Shown in pieces: positions 8,135-18,023 of a stretch of 64,000 bases of DNA. The position numbers and the translations under genes were made by a program. The notes below the pieces were generated by a model. It ran no database searches, had not been told where the DNA came from, and worked only from the letters and a program-made list of their open reading frames with translations. The stretch's first letter is position 1; every line of letters starts with the position of its first letter. The DNA is from Verrucomicrobiaceae bacterium (lineage in GTDB: Bacteria > Verrucomicrobiota > Verrucomicrobiia > Verrucomicrobiales > Verrucomicrobiaceae): NCBI GenBank assembly GCA_016795465.1, contig JAEUHK010000127.1, positions 1 through 64,000 of the forward strand, written 5' to 3'.

Positions 8135-8809
8135 TCATGAAAAAGGCTCGCAACTCCGCACCCGCGCCCCGTGCTCGCCCGCCAGCCACTTCACCCGCCA
8201 TCCGGCGATCTCCGTGGCATAGATTCTGTCGGGCTCATCGTGATACGCAGGCTGCGGTTGCAGAGCCAGCGACTGATCGATGATGAGGCGGACAGCCTCC
8301 GGCACATCACTTTCGCATTCCCAAGTCACCGGTCGCGATAGAGGCATCTCATCGGCAAAACCACTGCAAGCCTCCGGCACGCTGTCCGCATACCGGATGT
8401 AGGGTTTGATATCGAAAACGGGCGTTCCATCGACGAGATCGACACCGCTGACGAACAGACGCGGAGCCAGCTCCCCTTCCCACTCGACGCGGTCGAGCTT
8501 CACCACGCTCAGCGTGAGCCTGTTCGGGCGAAATGGCGAGCGTGTGGCAAACACACCGCGTTTTTCATTCCCGCCGAGCCTTGGCGGACGCACCGTGAGT
8601 GCTGCAGGCTCTTCTTTAACCAGATGAAACTGTGTGATGAGCCACAGGTGGCTGAATTCCTCAATGCCGCGCACGGCTTCCACACGCCGAAACGCAGGCT
8701 CGAACTCGATCACCCCCCACGCCGCGGGCACCAAGCCGGACTGGCGTGGCACGCCGAACTTGTCCGTGTAGCATGTGCGCAACGTGGCGATGACCTGAAG
8801 AGATACCAT
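8135..8809 (-). CDS. trmO: tRNA (N6-threonylcarbamoyladenosine37-N6)-methyltransferase TrmO
   Basis: TrmO (TsaA/UPF0066 family) uses S-adenosylmethionine to methylate t6A37 in threonine tRNAs. The product (224 residues) shows the family signature GVFATRSPFRPNRLTLSVVKL around residues 90-110, and also GIEEFSHLWLI and DIKPYIRYAD. The beta-barrel domain is followed by a C-terminal extension, as in other bacterial members. The frame is open to 8842. The ATG at 8809 (MVSLQVIATLRT) fits the family start better. guaB ends 43 bases upstream. Confidence 0.92.
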   Translation of the reverse strand: MVSLQVIATLRTCYTDKFGVPRQSGLVPAAWGVIEFEPAFRRVEAVRGIEEFSHLWLITQFHLVKEEPAALTVRPPRLGGNEKRGVFATRSPFRPNRLTLSVVKLDRVEWEGELAPRLFVSGVDLVDGTPVFDIKPYIRYADSVPEACSGFADEMPLSRPVTWECESDVPEAVRLIIDQSLALQPQPAYHDEPDRIYATEIAGWRVKWLAGEHGARVRSCEPFS

Positions 8810-8852
8810 GCCGCAACTACGATGCTGCCGCAGCGCTAGCAAGGCTGGAAAC

Positions 8853-10343
8853 TCAATGCGGCTCGTAGTTCACCGGTTCCTCGGTGATGACCACATCGTG
8901 CGGATGACTTTCCTTCAAACCACCGGCCGTGATGCGAACAAAACGTGCCTTGGCGCGGAGCTCATCCAGCGTGTTCGCTCCGACATACCCCATGCCGCTA
9001 CGCAAGCCGCCGATGAGCTGGAAGACAACATCAGCGAGCGGGCCTTTGTAAGGCACCCGTGCCTCAACCCCTTCGGGCACAAGCTTGCCTGAGCTGTTTT
9101 GGCCATAACGATCACCCGCCCCTTTGCGCATGGCTTTCAGGCTGCCCATGCCGCGATACTCTTTGAAGGTGCGCCCCTGCCACTTGACCATGTTGCCCGG
9201 GCTTTCACTTGTTCCCGCCAGTAGCGAGCCAAGCATCACCAAGTCCGCACCGCCAGCCAATGCCTTCACAATGTCTCCCGAATAGCGTATGCCACCATCG
9301 GCAATCACCGTGACCCCGGCGGGCCTGCACACCTCCGCCACTTCCTGCACCGCACTGAATTGAGCCATGCCCACACCTGAGATGATTCGTGTGGTGCAAA
9401 TCGACCCTGGACCGACACCCACCTTGATGGCTGAGACGCCTGCTGACATCAAATCGCGAGCGCCATCGGCGGTGACGACATTCCCGGCCACGATGGGCAC
9501 GCCAGCACCGAGGGTTTCGCGCAAACGGGAGATCACATTCATAACGCGGCTGGTGTGACCGGTGGCAGCGTCGATGAAAATGGCGTCGGCACCGGCAGCA
9601 AGCAGCGCCTTGCCTCGATCCACACAATCCTCACCCACACCGACCGCCGCGCCAACGCGGAGCTGGCCGTTTTGGTCTTTCGCGGCATTCTTGAAGGTCT
9701 GGCGCTTGATGATGTCCTGCTTTGTGATCAATCCAGCCAGCTTTCCAGAAGCATCCACCAGGGGAAGTTTCTCAATGCGGTGAGTGTAAATGATCTTCAG
9801 GGCCTCCTCGAAGTTCGTTTGTGGGGTTCCCGTGGCCAATCGTGTGCCAGGAGTCATCACGGCCGACACAGGTGTCTTTTCGTCATCAATGTACCACATG
9901 TCACGACTGGTGACCATGCCGACCAGTTTGCCATCTTTGTCCACCACCGGAAAGCCGCTGACACCCTTCTCAGCCATCAGGCGATGGAGTTCACCGAGCC
10001 GGGTTTCAGGGGTGACCGTAAGCGGGTTCTGAATCACCGTGTTCTCACTGCGCTTCACACGAGCGACCTGTTCAGCCTGCTGATCAATCGGCATATTCCG
10101 ATGAACAACCCCGAGCCCGCCTTCCCTGGCGAGGGCAATCGCCAGTTCGGACTCTGTAACTGTGTCCATTGCCGAGGATAGCACAGGCACATTCAAGCCA
10201 ATTGACGCCAACTTGGTGCCGACATCGACTTCACCAGGCAAAACTGCACTGTGAGCCGGAAGCAAAAGAACGTCGTCGAAACTTAAAGCGAGAGGAGGAA
10301 GATCACCCATGTCGCAGGTAAGCGGCACAAAGCCAACTGTCAT
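8853..10343 (-). CDS. guaB: Inosine-5'-monophosphate dehydrogenase
   Basis: GuaB oxidises IMP to XMP with NAD+, the committed step to guanine nucleotides. The product has 496 residues, with the TIM-barrel start LSFDDVLLLPAHS. Two CBS domains lie at about residues 105-225 (NPLTVTPETRLGEL; VSAVMTPGTRLATG). The catalytic cysteine is in GVGPGSICTTRIISG, and the flap region YRGMGSLKAM with DRYGQ follows. An alternative ATG at 10310 (MGDLPPLALS) is close to the usual family N-terminus and may be the real start. The gene begins 35 bases after cassette protein D on the same strand, so it may receive read-through from the surface-protein operon. Confidence 0.95.
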   Translation of the reverse strand: MTVGFVPLTCDMGDLPPLALSFDDVLLLPAHSAVLPGEVDVGTKLASIGLNVPVLSSAMDTVTESELAIALAREGGLGVVHRNMPIDQQAEQVARVKRSENTVIQNPLTVTPETRLGELHRLMAEKGVSGFPVVDKDGKLVGMVTSRDMWYIDDEKTPVSAVMTPGTRLATGTPQTNFEEALKIIYTHRIEKLPLVDASGKLAGLITKQDIIKRQTFKNAAKDQNGQLRVGAAVGVGEDCVDRGKALLAAGADAIFIDAATGHTSRVMNVISRLRETLGAGVPIVAGNVVTADGARDLMSAGVSAIKVGVGPGSICTTRIISGVGMAQFSAVQEVAEVCRPAGVTVIADGGIRYSGDIVKALAGGADLVMLGSLLAGTSESPGNMVKWQGRTFKEYRGMGSLKAMRKGAGDRYGQNSSGKLVPEGVEARVPYKGPLADVVFQLIGGLRSGMGYVGANTLDELRAKARFVRITAGGLKESHPHDVVITEEPVNYEPH

Positions 10344-10378
10344 GCGGAATTTGAAGTCTGAACACCTTCAACACCAAC

Positions 10379-11080
10379 TCAGTTCTGCCCAGGTCGGTAA
10401 GTGCGTATCTTCCCGGTGTAAGGGTCAATTTGGATGCAATAGAAGTTTTGCGGAAGATTCTCCTCAGTGATCTCCTGCTGGCCGGTGTCCCCGCAAAGGG
10501 TGATGCACGACTGATTCAGCGGAGGGTAGCCGAGGGAAGCCACACCACCGGCCGATAGGGAAACCTTGCGACACGACCCGTCTGTCATGAACCGGATGGC
10601 ATTGTAAGTAGCACCAGTCACCCCAGAATACCCCAAGTCGGAATCATCATTTTTGACATCGTTAAAACCCTCTCCCCCCAGCAGCGGAGAAAGCGCCTCC
10701 TCATCATTGACAATGACGACTCCATCCGGAATGCGCTGAACATCACCGATTGGAACAAACTCCTCCGTGATCGCACCACCGGCTGATGTTGGCGTTGTCA
10801 CCTTCAAAAGCATCACGGAACGATAAGACTCCGTCGTGTTCATGGGAGTCGTGTACTTAAAAAAACGCACCTCAACGGGCGTGTTCTGGGCCTGGGCCAT
10901 CTGCTGCGCCTCAGACAGAACACCTACAATCGTGTCGCCAGCGGAGGAAAGTTTGGAGCCTTGCAGCGTGCCAAGAATAGACGGGCCCGTAAGAGCGAGG
11001 ATCAGAACGATGATGGAAACGACGACAAGGGTCTCAATCAAGGTGAAGGCGGATCGAAGACGGCGTGGGTCTGGGTTCAT
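10379..11080 (-). CDS. Verru_Chthon cassette protein D (GspH-like pseudopilin)
   Basis: The product (233 residues) starts with a short basic leader, then a type IV prepilin signal: SA before FTLIET, with Glu at +5 and a hydrophobic helix to about residue 33. The residue before the cleavage site is Ala instead of the usual Gly. A strand-rich C-terminal domain follows. Size, N-terminus and position as last gene of the four fit Verru_Chthon cassette protein D. By general layout it resembles the T2SS minor pseudopilin GspH. It probably assembles in the inner membrane/periplasm after prepilin peptidase processing. It starts 17 bases after gene C. Confidence 0.82.
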   Translation of the reverse strand: MNPDPRRLRSAFTLIETLVVVSIIVLILALTGPSILGTLQGSKLSSAGDTIVGVLSEAQQMAQAQNTPVEVRFFKYTTPMNTTESYRSVMLLKVTTPTSAGGAITEEFVPIGDVQRIPDGVVIVNDEEALSPLLGGEGFNDVKNDDSDLGYSGVTGATYNAIRFMTDGSCRKVSLSAGGVASLGYPPLNQSCITLCGDTGQQEITEENLPQNFYCIQIDPYTGKIRTYRPGQN

Positions 11081-11097
11081 GAACGTGAGTAGTTGGG

Positions 11098-12372
11098 CTA
11101 TTTGCTCCAGCGGGCTTGCTTGAGGGGGATGGACGTCGTGAAAATCCGGTAATCCAGACGGCTGCTATTCAGGTTGTCAGCAAGGGTCTTCATGTCTTCG
11201 TCGTAACTCGCAGCCGAGGTAAAGAGGCCGTTTACCCCCGAGACAACACTGGTTCGCAACGAATCATCGAATGACAACCGCTCCCCGGAGCGCGCATCCA
11301 AGGCCACCATGGTCACTTTCAACACAGGAGGCAGTACATGCTGGGTGCCCCGAGGGCCAAATTCTGAGTCGTCCAGAGAAGCACCAGGGCTTTCCCACAT
11401 GAGGGAATCAAAAGCGTAACTGGGAGCGATGCGAGAAGGAATTTTTCCAACCTCCCCAACTGTGGGCATCTGAGGACTGATGACTAGTGTGAGAATGTTT
11501 TCCGCCACCGGGCGGGTGAAAGCACGGCTGCCCGCGTTCTCATCCTCAGCTGCTATCATCGCTTGAGCACTTTGGACCGCTCCGGTCACATTATGCGCTT
11601 CGCGATACCACCTCTTGGAGTTTGCCGTGGGCATTCCTAGATCATTGACCAATGGACGTAGCTCACCATCGTATATGCGGTTCTGCTCGGCTGTGGGGCT
11701 GAACTCCATCAAACGAAGCCGCTTACGCACAGGCACCCCCTTGGCGGTGAGGAAAGGCGGGCGAAACGCCTCGTCATCTCCCCAGGCAACGAAGTAGCCA
11801 CGCCCGCACATCAGATTCACCATGTTTTCACCATTGGCCACGGTATCCGTCTCCTCGGTGGCGACCAAACTGGTAACACCCAACGGAGCTTGGAAGAATA
11901 CGGCATGTCCAGGCAGATCCGTTGCCGCACCAGACGCAAACACGGCACCAGCACCTCCCACCGCCGGCCCGCAGACAAACTGCAGCTCAGAATGCCGGTA
12001 AAATGTGGAGGCATTGAAGATGGCGGTATTGAGGCGGTCCTTTGACACCTCAGCACGGTCTGGCTGCCAGTAGGTATTGAGAGTAGCCTGACTGATCGTG
12101 CGAGTCATGATATCGAAGGCAATGCGTGCCTCACGAAACTGCGAGACGTTGGAATTCGTGCGGACCCAAGTGCGCTGGACTAGCCCCACAAAGTTGGCTA
12201 CCACAAGCATGAGAATGACAAGTATCGTCACTGCCACCATGAGTTCGACGAGCGTAAAGCCCTGCTGTCCCGCAACTTTCCTGGGACGAGAAGTGCGGCT
12301 GGTCGGAGCATATGCTCCATGAGGTCTTGAATCGGAGGGCCGGGGAGCAGAATCCATAAGCGGTGAAATCAA
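11098..12372 (-). CDS. Verru_Chthon cassette protein C (GspJ-like pseudopilin)
   Basis: The product (424 residues) has a class III prepilin signal: QG before FTLVELMVAV, with Glu at +5 and a hydrophobic helix, preceded by an unusually long leader of about 37 residues. The large globular part is rich in strands and loops. The product matches Verru_Chthon cassette protein C by order, size and N-terminus, and resembles GspJ of the T2SS pseudopilus tip. Its ATG overlaps the stop of gene B by 4 bases (translational coupling). A second in-frame ATG at 12357 would shorten the leader by 5 residues. Confidence 0.82.
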   Translation of the reverse strand: MISPLMDSAPRPSDSRPHGAYAPTSRTSRPRKVAGQQGFTLVELMVAVTILVILMLVVANFVGLVQRTWVRTNSNVSQFREARIAFDIMTRTISQATLNTYWQPDRAEVSKDRLNTAIFNASTFYRHSELQFVCGPAVGGAGAVFASGAATDLPGHAVFFQAPLGVTSLVATEETDTVANGENMVNLMCGRGYFVAWGDDEAFRPPFLTAKGVPVRKRLRLMEFSPTAEQNRIYDGELRPLVNDLGMPTANSKRWYREAHNVTGAVQSAQAMIAAEDENAGSRAFTRPVAENILTLVISPQMPTVGEVGKIPSRIAPSYAFDSLMWESPGASLDDSEFGPRGTQHVLPPVLKVTMVALDARSGERLSFDDSLRTSVVSGVNGLFTSAASYDEDMKTLADNLNSSRLDYRIFTTSIPLKQARWSK

Positions 12373-12935
12373 TGGGTTTTCGCGACGATGTGATGAAAAG
12401 TCTGAAAGGAGCCTGGAGGAGCATTGTCGAATGCAAAATCCCGGTCAGTGGAATTCGCGATCTTGATCACCAAGCGGGCAAGATAGGGCTGATCCCCGCC
12501 GCCCGCCCCCGAAGGCAGTCCGGGAAGCACGCCACCGACCCCGGGCAACCCACACGGTTGGTCGTTCGAGACCTCGACGACGAAAGCAGGAAAAGCATCG
12601 TCGTCATCTTCGGCGAGCGGGGTGCCTTGATAGTCATAAGTCTTCCGAAGTTCTTCAGGCGTGGCCGGCACCCCTGGTGAGGGGAATCCAGCAGGCGGCG
12701 CATAGCTGTTTTTGATTGTTCGCCACCCTTGGGCGTTCTCGATGTCACGGATGATCTGCTCCAGAATATTGCTATTGATGGCCATCTGGTTGGTCCGCCG
12801 CGACATCTCCAGCCCTTCTGGCAAGAGACCTAGGCATGTAATGATGCCCAAGGCGGCGATGGCGACCGCCAGCGCGACTTCCACAAGGGAAAAGCCGTTC
12901 TGATAGGTCCGCAGGTGACGGTAGGTCAGAGTCAT
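12369..12935 (-). CDS. Verru_Chthon cassette protein B (GspI-like pseudopilin)
   Basis: The product (188 residues) has a prepilin signal at residues 1-14 (cleavage after NG, then FSLVEVALAVAI with Glu at +5) and one N-terminal helix. A moderate globular domain follows. It is the smallest of the cassette, and its LVEVALAVAI pattern is like GspI. It presumably joins the other three in a pseudopilus-tip-like complex. It is coupled to gene C by a 4-base overlap and lies 27 bases after gene A. Confidence 0.82.
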   Translation of the reverse strand: MTLTYRHLRTYQNGFSLVEVALAVAIAALGIITCLGLLPEGLEMSRRTNQMAINSNILEQIIRDIENAQGWRTIKNSYAPPAGFPSPGVPATPEELRKTYDYQGTPLAEDDDDAFPAFVVEVSNDQPCGLPGVGGVLPGLPSGAGGGDQPYLARLVIKIANSTDRDFAFDNAPPGSFQTFHHIVAKTH

Positions 12936-12962
12936 GACGATGAGTGAAGGGTGATAGAAAAA

Positions 12963-15900
12963 TCAAGGGGCGAAACGTTTGGTTTCCAACACGCGGAAAC
13001 GGTAAAAGGCATCCAAGGGTGGTGTTGATGCCGAGAACCCGGCACCGTAATCCGGAATGGTTGCTGCATCGTTGGGGTCAATGAACCTTTCAATCAGGGA
13101 CGATCCGCGATACTCGCTGACAATGGCATCCTTGACCGGATCGAAGGAGTTCGACGGGGAGGATCGGGCCTTGCGAATGACCTGGGTGCGCAAATGAACC
13201 CGGAAGGTATTGGAGCGGGTGGTGAGACGGGCATAGAGATTCGAATAGGGCCTCTCACGCACATTGTCTCCCGTAGGGCGATTGTTGCCCCAGAATTCAT
13301 TCATCTTGCTTTCAAAATCGCTCAGGCTGCTGGCATTTCGAAGATTCTGCGCACCAACGTCGTAAGTGCCTGCGCCTTCCGGACGATCCTCCGGGATGAG
13401 ATGGATATCACAGATCTGCGAGGCGGAGCGGAAGAGACCATTGGCATTCGCCGCGCCACCTCCGCTATGTCGGAAACGAAGATCAAACTGGCGAAGCGTG
13501 GCCCGCACATCGAGCGGGCGATGCCAGAACGCATTGTCCTCTGTGTCGTTAGTGAAAGTGTCATCCCATGCGGTCCCTCCACTGCGAAGACGGTAATTCT
13601 TCGCCTGGGTGATGCGGTTGTTGGGTATGGCGGTGATGAATTCCCCTTTCATGACCGCATGGAGGGCTGTGGCGCGTCGGATGTGGGTAAAGGGCATGAT
13701 CTGGTAGTTCATATTCACCCGGCCGGCGATCGAGAGCGGCTCACTGATGGCGTACGGCTCCACCACCGGCATGTAGAACATGTCGAGCAGATGATGATCA
13801 GACGGGTCTTGTGCCCCCGGATGGGCTGAGGCACCAGAAGGCTGGACATTGCTCACCTGCGCATGGGGCCGGAAGAGCAGCGTCTGCCAAGGCGCATAGT
13901 CAGTCCCTGCGCGTGAGGCGGATTCCGAGCCGGAACCACCCGGCCACACACCTGTAGGAAGGGAACCAAAAAAGACAGGGGAGGAGATCAACCGGTTGGG
14001 AGTCATGTAGATGCCGCTGCGCCAGTCCTCGGCGTGCTCAAACGTCTCCCGGAAGTAACCAGACCGCTCGAACTTTAGCTGATCATCACGCCGGTCCCAC
14101 CCGGCGTAGAAGTTTCCTTCATCCGGCTTGTTGATATAGGGACCTTCACGACAAGAAGTCAGACCCGTGTCGAAGTCTCCAAAAGCGTTCGCAGCCTGAG
14201 CCCAGTCCTCGTAGGGTGGCAAGTCAGCATGTCTTCCTGAAAGGTTCGTACTGTTGAAAGCCCCTCGAAGATCCTCTTGGTAAGCAGCGCCTCCAACAAG
14301 CTGCATTTCGGCGCTAAACTGCTTATTCTCCGCCGGTGGCTGCATGGCAACTTCCTCACTGGTGGGCTGCATGGCGAAAATAGCTCCCGCATCACTATCC
14401 GCATTATGACCTGAAAAGCTATGGGCCTGGCGGACTGAAGTCCAGCCCGGCTTCCAAAACGGATGGGGCCGCCAATAGCTGGCAGGGACATTCCGCAGAG
14501 CAGCGAGAACACGGTAATCTCCCGCCGTGGGAACAATGCTCCGGATGACATCACTCACATCATCGGGAATGAGGGGCACGCTGGCCCAACGGTCAAATTC
14601 CGGGAGATCCCAGCCACCACTTCCGTCCGTGTCGAGCCGGCCACGAAGCGTGCGACCTTCAGGGGAATTGTTGATTTCGTTGGAGGGTGCCAGTTGGGGA
14701 GAGACTGACCAAAATGGTCCATCGGGGAAGGCTTTTCTAACGTTTGGATCTGGAAGACGTGTCCGGCCCATGCTGCCTCCCCAGTTAAAGCCCCACCAGT
14801 GGGGCCCTGGCATCGTGCGGTAATGCACACGCCTACCGTTGCTGTCGACCGTGTTGTGGTACTGCCCACGATCCGCCATGTCGGCCGTCGCACCCGCTCT
14901 GCCATAGCGCCGCGGCCCCGTCTGGACGACCTGGCCGCTGTTTGGATATGTAAAGGGAACACCGACCAAGTGCGGCACTGGAAGAGTAGTCTCCAGCCCC
15001 ATGTTGCCAAAGTTCACCTGAAGGGTCTGCACGGGCTCGGCATTTTGGTAATCGTGAGTGTCGTAGATGTCGATGGTGATGTCTTCATTGGGGAACTCCA
15101 GCTGTAGAGGGGCATTGCGGTCCACGGTGAAGGGGAGGCTTACAAACTGGAAATTGGACAGGGCTTCGTGCAGGCCTGTGTTGTTGGTGTCATAGCCAGG
15201 ATCTTCAGGCATCTGGTAGTTTCCGCTGAGCATGCCTCCGAGCCTGCGGCCGCCCGCGACACGGGTGGGGCTGGCATGACCGCCGAGAGGATGGGCACGA
15301 TTGGTCCCACTATCATAAATGTTCCCCCCGGACTTGAGGATGGCCTTCCCTGTACCGTTCACGATCGGGATCTGGTTGCCATCGATGTCCCTGACTTTGA
15401 TATTCGCCAGCCTGTCGAGATCCATGACGATGGTGAACTCCGGGTAAAAGGATGTCCAACCAACGCTAGGACAGAAGGTCTCCAGCAGGAACATGGCCTG
15501 GACCCGTTTTTCGTTTTCCCTGAGCGGCTTGTTTGGCTCGAGTGTGTAATTCCAGTTGGAAGGAAGAAAGCCGGGGTGGCGGGAAGGATGGAATGGGTTG
15601 GGGTTGTCTGGATCCGTGTCTGGCCTGGAAGCATCACAACCATAAATCGGGAACAATTCATTCTCCCTGCCTTCGATCACCGGTGGGAAGTTGGAATACC
15701 AACGGGCATCCCCACCGTCCACCTTGAAACCTTGATAAGTGTTCGGGTTATCAATGGGCTGGCCTTGGCCATTAACCGACCATCGGGGCGATGTGCCTCC
15801 ACCACGCCCGTGGGACTGTGCAGGCACAGGGGAATCCCTGAAAGTAGTCAGGGACGCCAAACCGGCCGCTCCATCTTCCACTGGAGCGCCATCGGCGGTG

Positions 15901-18023
15901 CAAATGAACTGAAAGCCAATCTCGGAGATGGTGAACATGCGCCCAAATCCCTTATAGGTGTTCCCATTGTTGTTCCAGATGGGCGGCGAAACCTGGCCAT
16001 GACCGGGATAGACCTCCCTCTGGCTGGAGCGCGAACTGGTGCCGTTAACATCGAGTTCGGCGGTGACGTTGTCCACCGAGCGTGCTGGCTCAGAAATGCG
16101 AGGGGCGGTAAAGGTATAGGTATCTCCATTCCGCAGACTGTCCCGCGTGGTGTAGCGGTTACCATTGCCGCGCTCATTCCATCCCCCGTTTTTCCGGGCG
16201 AGCATCCCATCATACAGGTTGGTAGACCGGATATAGTCGAAGAACTGCAGGGCCATCTGGCTGACGTTGTCCGAACCATATTTAGCCTCAAAATTGGCAG
16301 CGGCGGCACCGGCGTTCGGCGAGGTGGCCGGCCAGGTGATGTCCGACATCTGGCGGACGAGGTATTTCAGCAAACTGTCATTCCTCTCCAAGGTGGTGGT
16401 CCCACCAAGGTCGTAGGTGGGAGAATAACCGCGCGCACGACGGAAGAAATAGGTTCCGCTGCCCTGGATGCCCGCTCCGATCCTGCCGGTGAGGGCAATC
16501 ATGTTATCAAACGAGGTCCTGAACTGATTGTTTGCCCCACTTCCTAAAGATTCATCAGCCACCGGCCAGATGCAAACACGCGGCAGACCGTGGATGGTGG
16601 TCTCTGGAGAGCGGCTGTTGGCGGTCAGAAAGAAGCGGGACCTTTCGATAGTGTCGTGATCAAGCAGGAACTGGTCCGCCCTGCCTGGCATGGCGAAACG
16701 TGCCGGGGTGCGTCCACTCGCGCCAAAGCCCCTGTCAGTAAAAAGCAGCTCATCTACGCTGGCATAGAGGCGCTCGCTGAGGGCCTCATTGAGGTTGACA
16801 CTCTTGGAGGCCTCTGGCTCAGACTCAGAATCCCTCACGTTGGTATTCGAGAAGTCATCCGTGACAAAAGGCCGGGTGCCAGCATCGGAACCACCTGACG
16901 CCAGCTTTGGCATCAGGTCGTAGATCTTGTTTTTCAGCTGGACGATGTTCTGCCTGGAGAGGCCTCCGCCGTCCCGACTCGGAAAATAAGGGTCCAACAC
17001 AAAGTTCGGGGCCAGGACAGAACTGAGGGCTACTGTGGCAGGATGGCCTGGATACCGCTGATACTCACCGGTCGCAGGAGGGAAATGCGCCCACTTCATA
17101 TCCCGCTGATGGTAAAAGAACGGCGTGGAGGTGAAGGTGGGCTCACCTGCTGTGTTGATGTTGATTTTGCAGGATTCGTCATCCGTCCAGAAGGCGATAC
17201 GACCAATGATCGGGTTGTTGGGGGACGGATCGGTCCCACCAGCAGGGGTGACAAAGGTATTGTCTGCCGCGAGAGCCCCGATCGTGCCATCTTGGAGAAC
17301 ATAAAGCCACTCGACTGGCATGGGCAGGCGCATCTGCTGGGTGTTGCTGCCAGCCTCGGCATCCGTGACCACGCGAGCTGCATAACTGACGGAAGAACCG
17401 CCGCCGGAACCATCTGTCGTCTCTTGGTAGGAGAAGCCTTCGGGCACCGAACTGCCGGGGCCGTCAGACCCGGATGGGCCGCCCCGAAAATCGTGCGCGG
17501 CCCTAGGGTCAATAATGGGGAAGTAAACCGCGTAGCCAGCACTGTCCGCAGTGGCAGTCGCCAATGCATTCGGACGCACGACTGGTTCGTTCAAGTCCAC
17601 AAATCGTGCAGGTTGATCATGCCAATCAGCAGGAGCAACGTGCGCAGCACCGTGAAGAGCATCCTCGGCGCCGCCCAGCACACTCATGGTGGCGCTGGAA
17701 TATAGTTTATGGGCGGCACGAAAGCTGCCATCCGGGCCATATACCCGGACCATGCCTGGCTGGGTGGCATGGGTAGTGGCGTTTGCGCCAATGATGGCCG
17801 TTGCCTGGCCGTTTTGGATTTGAGCCATCACGATGGCCGTGCCGGCATCCCCCAACTGTTTGGCGGTCTTTCCGGAAACATATCCCTGGGTCGCCTTGAA
17901 CTCGCGGCGTGTGAGGGAGAAAATGGCGATGATGAGCATGGATATCAGCGCCAGGGAAGAAACGACAATGATGAGGGCCAGACCACGTTCGCGACGGCTC
18001 AAATGCTGGAGGAAGGGTTTCAT
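12963..18023 (-). CDS. Verru_Chthon cassette protein A (very large GspK-like pseudopilin)
   Basis: The product has 1686 residues. Its N-terminus is a prepilin-like signal (SRRERG before LALIIVVSSLAL) and a transmembrane helix, followed by RREFKATQGYVSGKTAKQL, the typical start of the amphipathic pilin helix. After the presumed cleavage Gly, position +5 is Ile, not Glu. In T2SS this loss is characteristic of GspK, the large tip pseudopilin. The remaining 1600 residues form a large region rich in Gly, Pro, Asn and aromatic residues with many R/D/N loops, and I recognise no other domain in it. It matches Verru_Chthon cassette protein A by size, N-terminus and position. It lies 138 bases downstream of the giant surface-protein gene on the same strand. 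Confidence 0.82.
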   Translation of the reverse strand: MKPFLQHLSRRERGLALIIVVSSLALISMLIIAIFSLTRREFKATQGYVSGKTAKQLGDAGTAIVMAQIQNGQATAIIGANATTHATQPGMVRVYGPDGSFRAAHKLYSSATMSVLGGAEDALHGAAHVAPADWHDQPARFVDLNEPVVRPNALATATADSAGYAVYFPIIDPRAAHDFRGGPSGSDGPGSSVPEGFSYQETTDGSGGGSSVSYAARVVTDAEAGSNTQQMRLPMPVEWLYVLQDGTIGALAADNTFVTPAGGTDPSPNNPIIGRIAFWTDDESCKININTAGEPTFTSTPFFYHQRDMKWAHFPPATGEYQRYPGHPATVALSSVLAPNFVLDPYFPSRDGGGLSRQNIVQLKNKIYDLMPKLASGGSDAGTRPFVTDDFSNTNVRDSESEPEASKSVNLNEALSERLYASVDELLFTDRGFGASGRTPARFAMPGRADQFLLDHDTIERSRFFLTANSRSPETTIHGLPRVCIWPVADESLGSGANNQFRTSFDNMIALTGRIGAGIQGSGTYFFRRARGYSPTYDLGGTTTLERNDSLLKYLVRQMSDITWPATSPNAGAAAANFEAKYGSDNVSQMALQFFDYIRSTNLYDGMLARKNGGWNERGNGNRYTTRDSLRNGDTYTFTAPRISEPARSVDNVTAELDVNGTSSRSSQREVYPGHGQVSPPIWNNNGNTYKGFGRMFTISEIGFQFICTADGAPVEDGAAGLASLTTFRDSPVPAQSHGRGGGTSPRWSVNGQGQPIDNPNTYQGFKVDGGDARWYSNFPPVIEGRENELFPIYGCDASRPDTDPDNPNPFHPSRHPGFLPSNWNYTLEPNKPLRENEKRVQAMFLLETFCPSVGWTSFYPEFTIVMDLDRLANIKVRDIDGNQIPIVNGTGKAILKSGGNIYDSGTNRAHPLGGHASPTRVAGGRRLGGMLSGNYQMPEDPGYDTNNTGLHEALSNFQFVSLPFTVDRNAPLQLEFPNEDITIDIYDTHDYQNAEPVQTLQVNFGNMGLETTLPVPHLVGVPFTYPNSGQVVQTGPRRYGRAGATADMADRGQYHNTVDSNGRRVHYRTMPGPHWWGFNWGGSMGRTRLPDPNVRKAFPDGPFWSVSPQLAPSNEINNSPEGRTLRGRLDTDGSGGWDLPEFDRWASVPLIPDDVSDVIRSIVPTAGDYRVLAALRNVPASYWRPHPFWKPGWTSVRQAHSFSGHNADSDAGAIFAMQPTSEEVAMQPPAENKQFSAEMQLVGGAAYQEDLRGAFNSTNLSGRHADLPPYEDWAQAANAFGDFDTGLTSCREGPYINKPDEGNFYAGWDRRDDQLKFERSGYFRETFEHAEDWRSGIYMTPNRLISSPVFFGSLPTGVWPGGSGSESASRAGTDYAPWQTLLFRPHAQVSNVQPSGASAHPGAQDPSDHHLLDMFYMPVVEPYAISEPLSIAGRVNMNYQIMPFTHIRRATALHAVMKGEFITAIPNNRITQAKNYRLRSGGTAWDDTFTNDTEDNAFWHRPLDVRATLRQFDLRFRHSGGGAANANGLFRSASQICDIHLIPEDRPEGAGTYDVGAQNLRNASSLSDFESKMNEFWGNNRPTGDNVRERPYSNLYARLTTRSNTFRVHLRTQVIRKARSSPSNSFDPVKDAIVSEYRGSSLIERFIDPNDAATIPDYGAGFSASTPPLDAFYRFRVLETKRFAP

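Noticed and set aside
15168..16547. A 459-residue plus-strand open frame inside cassette gene A
   Set aside because: It lies antisense to the prepilin-like protein A and has no recognisable motif. It is a shadow frame due to high GC.
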